Part shown: piece after piece, positions 24,703 through 34,075 of the stretch
How positions within the stretch are numbered: position 1 is the first letter of the stretch
Layout of the letters: every line of letters starts with the position of its first letter
NCBI RefSeq assembly: GCF_001294645.1
Contig: NZ_CP011868.1
Location: forward strand, 2,604,001-2,668,000
DNA: 64,000 bases
Reading direction: 5' to 3'
DNA from: Pseudonocardia sp. HH130629-09
Lineage (GTDB): Bacteria > Actinomycetota > Actinomycetes > Mycobacteriales > Pseudonocardiaceae
Notes under the pieces: generated by a model
What the model saw: the letters and a program-made list of their open reading frames with translations, nothing else
What the model was told of the DNA's origin: nothing
Databases searched by the model: none
Program-made: the position numbers and the translations under genes

Positions 24703-25248
24703 TCACTCGCGACGCAGGAAGAACAGGAACGGCTGGGGCAGGCCGCGCATGTCCATGGCGCCGAGCACGGTGTCGTCGTCGACGCGGCGGAAGACGTCGT
24801 GGATCGGGAGGTCGTCGTAGCACATGGTGGCGCTGGCGACCCCGCGGTACTCGGTGGTGCGCAACCGCGCCTTCGGGGCCCGGGTGGCGAGCGCGGGGCC
24901 CGCGGTGCGGGCGATCCGCGCGAGGGTGGCGTTGCGCAGCGCGGCCGGGTAGCGCAGCAGCGCGGGCAGCGGGACCAGGGCGGGATTGAGGGAGAACCGG
25001 CCGCCGCGGGGGTGGTCCATGACGAGCGGGTGGACGTCGTCGACGCCGTCGAACCGCTTGCCGTGCCAGCCGAAGCGGCCCAACAGCCCGTCCATCGGGT
25101 TGCCGGTGGGGATCTCACCGCCCGACCAGTCACCCAGCATCTCCTCGACCCCGACGGCGGGCAGCGCGTCGAAGAAGCCGAGGCCCTCCTCCAGGGTGGC
25201 GCCGTGCGCGAGGTGGCGGAGCGTGTCGGCCGGTGCGGTGCTGGTCAT
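24703..25248 (-). CDS. GXWXG/DUF4334 domain protein
   Basis: A 181-residue protein. Residues 35-75 contain GDWSGGEIPTGNPMDGLLGRFGWHGK, the GXWXG motif region, and the second half (ARLRTTEYRGVASATMCYDDLPIHDVFRRVDDDTVLGAMDMRG) matches DUF4334. The pair of domains occurs together in actinobacterial and fungal proteins of about 180 residues with no proven function; the fold is probably a small beta barrel that binds a hydrophobic ligand. The ATG start gives the complete family length. The gene is single, between the UbiB remnant and the damaged MFS gene. Confidence 0.8.
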   Translation of the reverse strand: MTSTAPADTLRHLAHGATLEEGLGFFDALPAVGVEEMLGDWSGGEIPTGNPMDGLLGRFGWHGKRFDGVDDVHPLVMDHPRGGRFSLNPALVPLPALLRYPAALRNATLARIARTAGPALATRAPKARLRTTEYRGVASATMCYDDLPIHDVFRRVDDDTVLGAMDMRGLPQPFLFFLRRE

Positions 25249-25340
25249 CGCGAGCTCTCCATCGAAACGTCGGCGTGTCGATCAACGGTACAACCCGCAC
25301 CCCGCTCCGCCCCTGCTCGCGGGGTACCGGGCTACCGGGG

Positions 25341-26632
25341 TCAGCTCAGGGCGGAGCCCTTCGTCTCCGGCAGGGTCAGCACCGCGACGAAGGAGATCAC
25401 CGCCCCGACGGCGACGTAGACGAAGAACAGGATCGCCAGGTCCGCCTCCTGCAGCGAGGCGATGACCAGCGGCGCGGTCCCGCCGAACACGGCGACGGTC
25501 AGGTTGTACCAGGCGCCGATCCCCAGGGCGCGGACCGTCGTCGGGAACAGCTCGCTCATGATCGCCGGCGCGACCGAGGTCATCGCCGTGTAGAGCCCCA
25601 GCCCGACGGTGAACACGACGAACATGTTCCAGAAGCCGGGCCCGATGAGGAACGACAGCGGGACGACGAGCAGCGCGGTGGCCGCGGACCAGACGAGCAT
25701 CTGGGGTCGGCGGCCCCAGCGGTCGGCGGCGGCCCCCATCGGGTACTGCAGGAGGACGAAGATCGCCGTGGCGATCGAGAGCGCGAGGAACACCTCGGTC
25801 GCGTCCGCGCCGCGGGAGCGGGTGGCGAACGGCGTCAGCGCGGAGAAGAACGTGTAGTAGCAGAGGGTGTGCAGGATTGTGAAGCCGACGAGCTGCGCCA
25901 CCGCCTTCGGGTGCTCGCGCAGGGTCAGCAGGAGCGGGTTGCGGATCCGGGCCGCCGACTCCTTGTTGTCCTCGAACTGCTCGGTCTCGCTCATCTGACG
26001 GCGCATCCAGAGCCCGATGATGCCGAGCACCCCGCCGAGCAGGAACGGGATCCGCCAGCCCCAGGCGGCGAGCTGGTCGTCGGTCAGCGTCGCCGCCAGC
26101 ACGAAACCGGTGAGCGAGGCGAACAGCACCGCGGTGCCGGAGGAGATGTAGAAGAACGACGAGTAGCGCCCGCGCCGCTCACGGGGGGGATCTCGGCGAG
26201 GTAGGCCGAGGCGTTGGAGACCTCCCCGCCCAGCGACATGCCCTGCGCGATGCGGGCCAGCAGCAGCAGGACCGGGGCGAACCAGCCGATCATCGAGAAC
26301 GTCGGCAGCAGGCCGATCACGAACGAGCCGCCCGCCATCAGCAGGATCGTCACCAGCATCGCGGTCCGGCGGCCCTTGAGGTCGGCGAACCGGCCCAGCA
26401 GCAGACCGCCCAGCGGCCGGAAGAAGAAGGCGAGCGCGTAGGTCGCCAGCGTCGAGATGAGGGCCAGCGCCGCGTTCTCGGGCGGGAAGATCTGCGTCGC
26501 GAAGTAGATCGAGAACGTCGCGTAGATCGTCCAGTCGTACCACTCGACCGCGTTGCCGATGGACGCCGCGACGAGCGTCCGGACCGGAAGACGATGACGC
26601 TCCGTCGTTGCGGGGCTGGCTGGCTGGGACAC
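25341..26632 (-). pseudogene. MFS transporter (metabolite:H+ symporter type) with one frameshift
   Basis: The gene would encode about 430 residues. The first frame (GTG 26632) reads VEWYDWTIYATFSIYFATQIFP, FRPLGGLLLGRFADLKGRR and LLLLARIAQGMSLGGEVSNASAYLAEIPP. It then breaks, and the next frame continues ERRGRYSSFFYISSGTAVLF through 12-helix topology to LPETKGSALS. One extra C at the run complementary to G7 (26183-26189) would restore IPP-x-ERRGRYSSF, the usual family sequence. The family (ShiA/ProP-like) imports organic acids, shikimate or betaine. Either the gene is dead, phase-variable at the homopolymer, or the run is a sequence error; everything else is intact. Confidence 0.85.
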
Positions 26633-26820
26633 GGTTCCCCCTGACGTGTCGGCCGAACGGTCGGCGAACCGTATCCGGTGCGGCCCGACAAATCGACCGG
26701 ACCGATCAGGAGAGGACCGGACCGGGTATCGCCGCCACGCGCCGTGCACCCCATCATCACTTCTCGGTAGACCGGGCCGGGCGGCCCGGCGCCGCCCCAC
26801 GACCCCGGAGGATCCCCGCG

Positions 26821-27696
26821 ATGCCACTGTCCACCGCCACCGACGGCTTCCGGCTGGCCTACGACCGTCACGGCGAGCCCGGTGCACCGCCGGTCCTGCT
26901 GCTGCACGGCTGGCCGGGCGACCGGACGGACATGGCCGCCGTCGCTGCACGGCTGGCCCCGGCGCACGACGTGGTCGTCCCCGACCTTCGCGGGTTCGGC
27001 GCGTCCGAGAAGCACGACCGCGACCCGGCCGAGCAGTACTCGGCGGCCGCGCAGGCACGCTCGCTGACCGCGCTGCTGGACGAGCCGGACCTGTCCGGTG
27101 TGGTCGTCGCGGGCTACGACGTCGGCAGCCGCGTCGGCCAGCAGATCGCCGCGGACCGGCCCGACCTGCTGCGCGCGCTCGTCGTCACCCCGCCGGCGCC
27201 CGGTGTCGGCAGGCGGATCCTGGGCGAGGTCCCGGTGCGCGAGTTCTGGTACCAGTCATTCCACCAGCTCGACCTGGCCCGCGAGCTCGTCGACGGCGAC
27301 ACCCGTGCCGCCCGCGCGTACCTGCGCCACTTCTGGTCGCACTGGTCCGGGCCCGGGTTCACCCCCGACGACGAGCGCCTCGACCACCTCACCGCCGTCT
27401 ACGGGGCGCCGGGCGCGTTCGTCGCGTCGATCAACTGGTACCGCTCCGGCGGTGGCGCGGTGGCCCGCTCGCTGGCCGAGACCGCGCCCGACCCGGCCGA
27501 TCGGGTCACCGTCCCGACGACGTTCCTGTGGCCCGAGCACGACCCGCTGTTCCCGCGCGACTGGTCCGACCGGCTCCCGGAGTTCTTCACCGAGGTGACC
27601 GTCACCCCCGTCGACGGCGTCGGGCACTTCGTCCCGGTCGAGGCACCGCAGGTGTTCGCCGACGCGGTGGCCGCGCCGCCGCGGACGGTGAGCTGA
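26821..27696 (+). CDS. Alpha/beta hydrolase with Asp nucleophile (epoxide hydrolase/dehalogenase-like)
   Basis: A 291-residue hydrolase. LLLHGWPGDRTD is the oxyanion HGWP motif, AGYDVGSRVGQ places Asp in the nucleophile position as in epoxide hydrolases and haloalkane/haloacetate dehalogenases, LWPEHDPLFP carries a charge-relay acid and GVGHFVPVE the catalytic His. The cap domain has a Trp/Tyr pair (EFWYQSFHQL, HFWSHWS). The ATG at 26821 has GGAGG 8 bases upstream. Its stop overlaps the start of the crotonase gene (ATGA), so the two are translationally coupled and probably act in one degradative route. Confidence 0.83.
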   Translation: MPLSTATDGFRLAYDRHGEPGAPPVLLLHGWPGDRTDMAAVAARLAPAHDVVVPDLRGFGASEKHDRDPAEQYSAAAQARSLTALLDEPDLSGVVVAGYDVGSRVGQQIAADRPDLLRALVVTPPAPGVGRRILGEVPVREFWYQSFHQLDLARELVDGDTRAARAYLRHFWSHWSGPGFTPDDERLDHLTAVYGAPGAFVASINWYRSGGGAVARSLAETAPDPADRVTVPTTFLWPEHDPLFPRDWSDRLPEFFTEVTVTPVDGVGHFVPVEAPQVFADAVAAPPRTVS

Positions 27697-28439
27697 TGGG
27701 GACCCCGCGGGTGCGCGACGACGGCCCCGTCCGGACCGTCACCCTGGACCGCCCCGACGCCGCGAACGCCCTGCACCTCGTCGACGTCGACGCCGTCGCC
27801 GCGGCCGTCACCGACCTCCCGGACCGGGTGCGGGTCGTCGTGGTCACCGGGGCCGGGGACCGGGCCTTCGGCGCCGGGATGCACCTCGACGTCTTCCGCG
27901 ACGCCGACCCCGGCGACGGTCGCGCGATCATCACCCGGCTCGCGGCCTGCCTGCGTGCGGTGCGCACCGCGCCGGTCCCGACCATCGCCCGGCTGAACGG
28001 CGCCTGCCTGGGTGCCGCGTTCGAGCTGGCCATGGCCTGCGACCTGCGCGTCGCCCACACCGGGGTGCGGGTGGGGCTGCCCGAGGTGCGCCTCGGGATC
28101 CCCTCGGTGCTCGACGCGGCACTGCTGCCCCGCTACGTCGGCGCCGCGCTCGCCCAGGAGATGGTCCTGACCGGCAGCGTGCACCGGGTCGACGAGCCGG
28201 GGACGGCCCCGCTGGTGAACCGGCTCGTCGACTCCCCCGCCGGGCTCGACGCCGCCGTCGACGAGCTCGTCGCGGCCCTGCTCGCCCCGACCCGCGAGGT
28301 CCTGGCGGCGCAGAAGGAGCTGCTCGAGACCTGGCGCGAGCAGGGCATCACCGGATCGGTGGAGGCCAGCGTCGACACCTTCGCCGAGGTGTTCGCGCTG
28401 CCCGCGACCCGCGCCGCGATCGCGCGGTACCGGCCGTAG
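27696..28439 (+). CDS. Enoyl-CoA hydratase/isomerase family protein
   Basis: A 247-residue crotonase-fold protein: LDRPDAANAL near the N-terminus, the oxyanion loop AFGAGMHLD, GACLGAAFELAMACDLRVA, and the GLPEVRLGIPS segment that carries the catalytic Glu in hydratases. The protein starts with an ATG overlapping the preceding stop codon. Most members hydrate or isomerise acyl-CoA intermediates in beta-oxidation-type pathways; here the coupling to an Asp-nucleophile hydrolase suggests breakdown of an unusual acid, but the substrate is unknown. Confidence 0.83.
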   Translation: MGTPRVRDDGPVRTVTLDRPDAANALHLVDVDAVAAAVTDLPDRVRVVVVTGAGDRAFGAGMHLDVFRDADPGDGRAIITRLAACLRAVRTAPVPTIARLNGACLGAAFELAMACDLRVAHTGVRVGLPEVRLGIPSVLDAALLPRYVGAALAQEMVLTGSVHRVDEPGTAPLVNRLVDSPAGLDAAVDELVAALLAPTREVLAAQKELLETWREQGITGSVEASVDTFAEVFALPATRAAIARYRP

Positions 28440-28449
28440 GGTCGCCGCC

Positions 28450-29496
28450 ATGGCCGTCACGACCAAGATCGCCGACCTGACCGGGCCCGGGCACACCGAC
28501 CGGTTCGGGATCGGCGGCACCGACCTCGGCATACTCGCCACCGCGCCGGACGGGCGCCTGGTCGCCGTCTTCGGCGACACCTTCGAGCGGGCCGGCGTCG
28601 GCGGGCCCGGCTGGCGCTCCCCGGTCGTGCTGTTCGCCGACCCGGACGGGTTCCGGACCGGCCTGCGCTGGACCGGCTCCGGTGGCGACACCGCGGACTA
28701 CGCCTGCCGGCTCGTCAGCAAGCCGGCGACGAACTGGTTCCGGCTGCACCGCCGCGTCACCACGATCCTGCCCGCCGACGTCATCACCGTCGGCGACACG
28801 ATGTACCTGCACGTCATGGCCAACAAGGGCCTCGGCAACGTGCTGTGGAGCGAGATCATCGCCTCCCGCGACAACGGCGTCACCTGGGAGCGCACCGGCT
28901 GCGACTGGCCCGGCGACCACCACGACGGCCTGTTCCAGCAGCTGACCTGGTGCGACGGCGGCGACGGGTACGTCTACGCCTACACCACCGGCTTCCAGCG
29001 CCGCGACGGTCTGCTGCTGCACCGGGTGCCCGCCGACCGGATCACCGACCGCGACGCGTGGGAGCCGTGGGGCTTCGCCGGGGAGCGCTGGGACTGGGGC
29101 AACCCGCCGACGCTGACGCTGCCGGGTGCCTTCGGCGAGCTCAACCTGCGCCGGGTCCCGGGCCCGGACGGACGCGAGCACCTGCTGCTCACCGCCTTCG
29201 ACGCCGGGAACTACCGGATCGACACGCTGCTGCTCGACCGGCCGAACGCCGACCTGCACCGTGCCCCGCGGACCACCGTGCTCACCGGCTGCGGCTGGGA
29301 CGACGAGGACCACGCCACCGGCCGAGTCGCGCAGCTCTACGGCGGCTACGTCGTCCCCGGCTCGACGCTCGACGACCTGCACCTCGTCGTCAGCCAGTGG
29401 AACACCACCACCCACTGGCCGTACCGCGCGATGCAGTTCCGGACGGACGTCACGGAGCTACTGCGGACGGAGCAGTCCGAGGTCCGGGCGTCATGA
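28450..29496 (+). CDS. DUF4185 protein (GH183 endo-D-arabinanase family)
   Basis: A 348-residue protein matching DUF4185, predicted to be a five-bladed beta-propeller hydrolase. Conserved pieces are GGTDLGILATAPDGRLVAVFGDTF, MYLHVMANKG, LYGGYVVPGSTLDDLHLVVSQW and NTTTHWPYRAMQF. Members were shown to cut D-arabinan of mycobacterial arabinogalactan and founded glycoside hydrolase family GH183; that assignment comes from literature, not from this sequence. No signal peptide is visible, so export or an intracellular substrate must be explained. The ATG starts 7 bases after TAGGGT (28437-28442), indicating a leaderless message initiated within the end of the crotonase gene. Confidence 0.8.
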   Translation: MAVTTKIADLTGPGHTDRFGIGGTDLGILATAPDGRLVAVFGDTFERAGVGGPGWRSPVVLFADPDGFRTGLRWTGSGGDTADYACRLVSKPATNWFRLHRRVTTILPADVITVGDTMYLHVMANKGLGNVLWSEIIASRDNGVTWERTGCDWPGDHHDGLFQQLTWCDGGDGYVYAYTTGFQRRDGLLLHRVPADRITDRDAWEPWGFAGERWDWGNPPTLTLPGAFGELNLRRVPGPDGREHLLLTAFDAGNYRIDTLLLDRPNADLHRAPRTTVLTGCGWDDEDHATGRVAQLYGGYVVPGSTLDDLHLVVSQWNTTTHWPYRAMQFRTDVTELLRTEQSEVRAS

Positions 29497-29557
29497 GAAG
29501 TGGGTACGTTCCGGCCGGGACCGCATCCGGGCGGGACGTCCGCTCGTAGGGCACTCC

Positions 29558-29899
29558 ATGAGCTCGGAGCACGACGGGACGCAGCCCTTCACCGCGACGG
29601 TGGTCCTCGGTGGCTGTCCCCTCACCGCGGGCGAGCTGGGCGTGCTGGCGCGCACGCTGCCCGAGCTGTCCCGGGTGCGGACCGCGCACCGCGACGGGGA
29701 GCTGGTCCTGCAGGCCCGCCTCGACGACGTCGACGCTCCCGCCGCCGTCCGGCGGCTGCGCCGCGTGGTGCCGCGGCTGCTGACCGGGTTCCCCGGTGTC
29801 GTCGTCGCGGCCACCCCCGGGCCCGCACTCCGGCCGAGGAGGCCGTGGCGATGCCCCGGGGTCAGCCGGGGTCCTGCCCGCCGGGCGGCAGGAGGCTGA
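29558..29899 (+). CDS. Hypothetical protein, 113 aa
   Basis: A small protein of unknown function. The first 85 residues are soluble-looking with alternating strands and helices (FTATVVLGGCPLTAGELGVLARTLPELSRV, LVLQARLDDVDAPAAVRRLRRVV) and end in a hydrophobic PGVVVAATPG. The last 25 residues are Arg/Pro-rich and overlap the convergent gene at 29862. GC codon bias supports the frame up to about 29820. No family is recognised. Confidence 0.45.
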   Translation: MSSEHDGTQPFTATVVLGGCPLTAGELGVLARTLPELSRVRTAHRDGELVLQARLDDVDAPAAVRRLRRVVPRLLTGFPGVVVAATPGPALRPRRPWRCPGVSRGPARRAAGG

Positions 29900-30254
29900 G
29901 GTACCAGCGGCCCGCCTCCTCGGTGACCGACAGCGTCACCAGAACCGGACCCGAGCGGATCTCGACCCGGTCCGCTCCGGTGGGCAGCACGACGGGTGAC
30001 CCGGCCGCCTGCAGGCGTTCGACGTAGTCGTCGGCGAAACCCCGGTCCGGGGCGTCGAGCAGCAGCTCGTGCAGCCGGGCACCGCCGTCGGGGCTCCGCA
30101 GCGCGGCGGCGGCCCGGTCGTGGAGCGCAGCGGGGTCGTCGGCGCCGCGCTCGCCCGCCGCCGCGATCAACGCGACCGTCCCGACGATCCACACCCCGAC
30201 GAACGCGACGGCGATCCACCCCAGCAGAGTGCGAGTGCGCGCAGGACTTCTCAT
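29862..30254 (-). CDS. Membrane-anchored hypothetical protein
   Basis: A 130-residue protein with one N-terminal membrane anchor (TLLGWIAVAFVGVWIVGTVALIAAAG) and a soluble domain of about 95 residues containing ALHDRAAAALRSPDGGARLHELLLD and a strand-rich C-terminus (RVEIRSGPVLVTLSVTEEAGRWYLSLLPPG). It looks like an exported domain of unknown fold. The ATG at 30254 places the anchor at residue 10. It converges on and slightly overlaps the hypothetical gene at 29558. Confidence 0.55.
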   Translation of the reverse strand: MRSPARTRTLLGWIAVAFVGVWIVGTVALIAAAGERGADDPAALHDRAAAALRSPDGGARLHELLLDAPDRGFADDYVERLQAAGSPVVLPTGADRVEIRSGPVLVTLSVTEEAGRWYLSLLPPGGQDPG

Positions 30255-30400
30255 CAGGGCAACAACTGTGTCATACCGGACACCCGCACACCGGACACCG
30301 TCGGCCGCCGCACACCGGTCGCCGTTCACCGGGCCGTGCCGATGCTCACCCGAACCCCGCGGGTCCCCCCGCTCGTAGATCCGGGTGGAGGTGGTCGACG

Positions 30401-31084
30401 GTGGCCCGATGGTGGCGACCCGTGCTGCTGGTGACGCTGGTGATCGCGGGCTCCGCGGTCCTGCTGGTCACCGGCTGGCCGACGGTCGACGGCGTCCGTG
30501 CGACGACGGCGGCCGCGGGCTGGGCGGCGCCGGTCCTGTTCACGCTGCTGTTCGTCGGGTTCACCCTGGTCCCGGCGCCTGCGACAGTGATGGGCATCGC
30601 CGCCGGCGTCCTGTTCGGCCTGCCCGTCGGCCTGGCGACGACGATGACCGCGGTCGCCGTCGGCTCGCTGATCGGCTTCGTGCTGTCGCGGACGCTGGGC
30701 CGCGAGGTCGTCGCCGGGATCGGCAGCGCCCGCATCCGCCGTCTCGACGCTCGGCTGCGCCGGGGCGGGCTGTGGGCCGTCGCCGGGGGCAGGCTGCTGC
30801 CGGTGATCCCGTTCCCGGTGCTCAGCTACGCCTGCGGGCTGACCGCGATCCGGCTGCGTGACTACCTCGCCGGGTCCGTGCTGGGCGTGCTGCCCTCGGC
30901 CGTGGCGTTCGTGACCATCGGCGCCTACGGCGGGGACCCGGGCTCGGTGCCGTTCCTCGTCGCGGTCGCCGGGCTGGTGGTGCTGACCGTCGCGGCGCTG
31001 GTGGCGTCCCGGTCACGGCGGCGGGCCGGGCGGACGGCCGGGCGGACGGAGACGGCACCGGTGCCGTCGGGTCCGGTGGCCTGA
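30401..31084 (+). CDS. TVP38/TMEM64 (DedA-like) membrane protein
   Basis: A 227-residue integral membrane protein of the VTT (DedA/TVP38) superfamily. The signature segment VGFTLVPAPATVMGIAAGVLFGLPVG is followed by SLIGFVLSRTLGREVV, and a later GGLWAVAGGRLLPVIPFPVLSYACGL is the conserved re-entrant loop (F/G-x-R-x-x-P-x-x-P). Members flip phospholipids or polyprenyl phosphate between leaflets. The GTG at 30401 was chosen because GGAGG lies 9 bases upstream and the first helix follows at once. It converges on the NCS2 transporter gene. Confidence 0.82.
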   Translation: MARWWRPVLLVTLVIAGSAVLLVTGWPTVDGVRATTAAAGWAAPVLFTLLFVGFTLVPAPATVMGIAAGVLFGLPVGLATTMTAVAVGSLIGFVLSRTLGREVVAGIGSARIRRLDARLRRGGLWAVAGGRLLPVIPFPVLSYACGLTAIRLRDYLAGSVLGVLPSAVAFVTIGAYGGDPGSVPFLVAVAGLVVLTVAALVASRSRRRAGRTAGRTETAPVPSGPVA

Positions 31085-31109
31085 CCCGCCACGGCCGGCC
31101 GGCCGGTCC

Positions 31110-32459
31110 TCACGCGGGCGGTGCGCCCGCCGTCGCGGCGTCCCGCTCGGGACGGCCCGGCAGCACCAGGTTCAGCAGCACCGCCACCACCGCCGTCACG
31201 ACGACGCCGGACTCCAGCAGCGGGCGCCACTGCCCGGGCACCAGCGCCAGCAGGTTCGGCACCGACGCCAGGCCGCGCCCGAGCCCGACCGACAGCGCGA
31301 CGACCACCAGGGCACGCTGGTCGAGGCCGCGCTCGGTGAGCATCTGGATCCCGATGGCGCACACCATTCCGAACAGCAGCACGACCCCGCCGCCGAGCAC
31401 AGCGGGCGGCGTCGCCCCGATCACCGCCGCGGCCTTGGGCAGCAGCGCCATCGCGACGAGTACCCCGGCCGCGATCGTCACCACGTGCCTGCTCATCTGG
31501 CGGGTGAGCGCGATCAGCCCGATGTTCTGGCTGAACATGGTGGTGGGCAGCGCGGAGAAGACCGCGCCGAGCAGCGCGCTGCCGCCCTCGGCGAGGATCC
31601 CGCCGCGCAGCTCCTGGCTGGTGGCGGGGCGCCGGGCCCCGGCCTGGGTCACCGCGTTGACGGTCCCCACGGAGTCGACCATGTTGACCACGCCGACGAC
31701 GGCCACGGTCAGGATCGCGACCACGTCGAAGCTCAGCCCGAACGCGAACGGCGTCGGGAACGCCACCCAGCCCGCGGGCCCGACCCCGGCCAGGTCCACC
31801 ATGCCCAGCGCCAGCGCGACGAGGTAGCCCACGACCAGCGAGATCAGCACCGCCGCCGTGCCGAGCAGCCCGCGCCCCCACCGGTTGAGCACTACGGCGA
31901 GCACGAGCACGAACGCGGCCAGCCCCAGGTTCGCCGCGGCGCCGAAGGTCGGCGAGCCCGCCCCGCCCACGGCGAGGGTGAACGCCGACGGCAGCAGACC
32001 GAGTCCGATCACCAGGATGATCGTGCCGGTGACCAGGGGCGGGAACAGCCAGGCGATCCGGTGGATGTTCAGCGCGATCACCACCTGGACGACCGCGGTG
32101 AACAGCACCGCGCCCCACACCGCGGCGAGCCCGCGCTCGGCGGCCAGCGGCACCGCGACCGAGATGAACACGAACCCCGAGCCCATCATGATCGGCAGCC
32201 GGCCGCCGACGATGGAGAACCCGATGGTCTGCAGCAGCGTCGCGAGGCCGGCGCACAGCAGCGCCCCCTGGATGAGCAGGGTCCGCTGGGCCGGTGTCGC
32301 CTCCACCGCGGTGGCCAGCAGGAACGCCGGGGTCAGGTTGCTGGCGAACATGGCCAGCACGTGCTGCAGCCCGAGCGGGACGGCCTCGCGCAGCGGCGGC
32401 ATCGTCTCGATGTCACTGCGGTCCGGCGTGGGCGCGGGTCGGGGTGCGGTGGTCGCCAT
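31110..32459 (-). CDS. NCS2 family nucleobase (uracil/xanthine) permease
   Basis: A 449-residue transporter with 14 predicted membrane spans. PLGLQHVLAMFASNLTPAFLL is the N-terminal family motif and TTMFSQNIGLIALTRQMSRHV carries the QN(x)G signature of xanthine/uric acid and uracil transporters. The other half-motif is DSVGTVNAVTQ, where the first acidic residue of the substrate site is Asp. Members import purines or pyrimidines with protons or sodium. The ATG at 32459 has GAGGAG directly upstream. The substrate (xanthine, urate or uracil) cannot be fixed without more context; no purine catabolism gene is adjacent. Confidence 0.87.
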   Translation of the reverse strand: MATTAPRPAPTPDRSDIETMPPLREAVPLGLQHVLAMFASNLTPAFLLATAVEATPAQRTLLIQGALLCAGLATLLQTIGFSIVGGRLPIMMGSGFVFISVAVPLAAERGLAAVWGAVLFTAVVQVVIALNIHRIAWLFPPLVTGTIILVIGLGLLPSAFTLAVGGAGSPTFGAAANLGLAAFVLVLAVVLNRWGRGLLGTAAVLISLVVGYLVALALGMVDLAGVGPAGWVAFPTPFAFGLSFDVVAILTVAVVGVVNMVDSVGTVNAVTQAGARRPATSQELRGGILAEGGSALLGAVFSALPTTMFSQNIGLIALTRQMSRHVVTIAAGVLVAMALLPKAAAVIGATPPAVLGGGVVLLFGMVCAIGIQMLTERGLDQRALVVVALSVGLGRGLASVPNLLALVPGQWRPLLESGVVVTAVVAVLLNLVLPGRPERDAATAGAPPA

Positions 32460-32572
32460 CGCTCCTCCTCGGTCGGATGCGACGACGGTGCCCCGTCCGG
32501 ATGACACCCGTGTGACGCGCCGTTACAGCTGTTTCGTCCGGTTCGGGGGACGCCGGCATCGCCCGGCGGCGC

Positions 32573-33227
32573 TCAGGTCCCGATCGCCCCGGACAGGGTC
32601 GCGGCGAGGGCCCGGACGTCGTCGAGCAGCAGGTCCGGGGCCTGCAACGCGGCGAAGTGCCCGCCGCGGTCGTGCTCGGTCCAGCGCACCACCCGGTGCG
32701 AGCGCTCCGCGAACGGCCGCACCGCGTGGTCGCCGAGCAGGTTCAGCACCGCGGTCGGCACCCGGACGGCGGGCGGGTCTCCCGGAACGCCGTGGGCGCG
32801 ATCTCCCGGTACAGGCGCATCGCGGACCCGGCGGTGCGGGTGAACCAGAAGCTCGCGACGACGGCGAGGTAGGCGTCCGGGTCCACAGTGTCTGTCGGGT
32901 CGTCTCCGCGTCGTAGTCGACGAACCACTCGAGGTGCCAGGCCAGCAGACCGACCGGGGAGTCGGTCGTCGCGTAGCCGAGCGTGGACGGGCGGGTGCTC
33001 TGGATCGCGGCGTACCCGCTGCGCCCGGGCCAGGTCTCGCCGAGCTCGGCGACGCGGGCCCGCTCGGCGTCGGTCAGGCCGGCGAGCGGGTCGGCCGCTG
33101 ACGGGTCGGGGGACGCGCCGACCAGCGCGTTGAGGTGCACCCCGAGTACCCGGCCGGGGTCGATCTCCGCCTGCGGGACGGGGAACGGGTTCGGTGCCAG
33201 CGGTGCCGTCGGTGCCACAGGTTTCAT
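32573..33227 (-). pseudogene. Decayed EPHX1-type epoxide hydrolase, C-terminal half
   Basis: Three consecutive minus-strand frames encode successive pieces of one protein: DPGRVLGVHLNALVGASPD to HLEWFVDYDAE (to about 32890), then VDPDAYLAVVASFWFTRTAG with AMRLYREIAPTAFRETRPP (to about 32775), then VPTAVLNLLGDHAVRPFAER to GGHFAALQAPDLL with the catalytic His. Together they match the C-terminal half of bacterial microsomal-type epoxide hydrolases. The first 170 or so residues, including the HGWPG loop and the Asp nucleophile, are missing. Two frameshifts plus truncation make it a clear relic. Confidence 0.82.
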
Positions 33228-33277
33228 GGCGTCGACCGTGGCACCGAACCCGGACGGGTCCGGTCAGCGTGCCGCGG

Positions 33278-34075
33278 TCAGGCAGAGACGACGGTCCCGA
33301 CGTGCTCCCCGGCGAGGGCCTTCGTCACGGTCCCGGCGACGGTGCCGTTGACGATCTGCACCGACCGGACGTGCCGGGCGCGCTGCAGGGTGCGCAGTGC
33401 CTCCCGGTCGATCGGCAGGGGCCGGGCGGGGTCGGCGAGCAGGTCGGCCGCGGTCGCCGTGCGTAGCACGGTGCCCCCGTCGAGCACACCGTCGACGTCG
33501 CGGACGTAGGTCAGCGACGCGGCACCCCAGGCGTCGGCCAGCAGCAGCGCGCCGGTGTCGGTGCGGTGCGGCGGGATCTTCCCCGCCGCCGCGGGCAGCT
33601 CGTGCACGCCGTAGGGCGGGTAGCCGTTGGTGACGGCGGCGTTGGACGCGGCGAGGTGCACCGGAAGCTGGTGGGCGACGGAGTCGTGCCCGAGGTAGGC
33701 GACGCCCCGCTCGGCGAGCAGCGCGGCGACGAGATGACCGTTCTGCTCGGCCTCACGACCGGCGATCTCGGCGAGCGCGCCGGTCGGCAGGCCCAGGTCG
33801 AGGCCGACGCCGAGCGCGTGCCGGGCGCGGATCCCGGCGCCGGTGGCGATCAGCAGCGGGTCCCCGGAGATCGCGGCGCGCAGCTCCTCGACGATCGGCA
33901 GCAGCACGTCGCGGCCGCGGTCGACGATCGAGCGGCCGCCGAGCACGACGACGCGCAGTCGGGGCAGCATCCGGATGACCGGCTGCTGCTGGTCGACGGG
34001 GCGGACCCGGTCGCGGTCGAGCAGGGTCTGGCGGGCCAGCGGGGACTCGACGTCCTTGGGGTGGGTGATGCTCAT
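33278..34075 (-). CDS. mosA: Molybdenum storage protein subunit alpha-like (MosA)
   Basis: A 265-residue amino-acid-kinase-fold protein. SPLARQTLLDRDRVRPV near residue 11, MLPRLRVVVLGGRSIVDRG, LLIATGAGIRARHALGVGLDLGLPTGAL and HRTDTGALLLADAWGAA match the alpha subunit of the Azotobacter vinelandii molybdenum storage protein, an (alpha-beta)3 cage that packs about a hundred Mo atoms as polyoxomolybdates using ATP. The position of the phosphate-binding Lys in the usual KxGG loop is Val44 here, whereas the beta subunit keeps Lys44. The start ATG overlaps the mosB stop codon, so the subunits are made in step. No nitrogenase gene is in the window. Confidence 0.85.
   Translation of the reverse strand: MSITHPKDVESPLARQTLLDRDRVRPVDQQQPVIRMLPRLRVVVLGGRSIVDRGRDVLLPIVEELRAAISGDPLLIATGAGIRARHALGVGLDLGLPTGALAEIAGREAEQNGHLVAALLAERGVAYLGHDSVAHQLPVHLAASNAAVTNGYPPYGVHELPAAAGKIPPHRTDTGALLLADAWGAASLTYVRDVDGVLDGGTVLRTATAADLLADPARPLPIDREALRTLQRARHVRSVQIVNGTVAGTVTKALAGEHVGTVVSA

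Noticed and set aside
24114..24989. Long open frames on both strands over 23.8-25.0 kb as genes
   Set aside because: They are Arg/Gly/Pro-rich and change character mid-frame; only the UbiB C-terminal pieces and the DUF4334 gene have family support.
26183..26189. Programmed ribosomal frameshift in the MFS gene
   Set aside because: No stimulatory structure or shift-then-stop design is evident, and no transporter of this family is known to use one; deletion, phase variation or sequence error are simpler.
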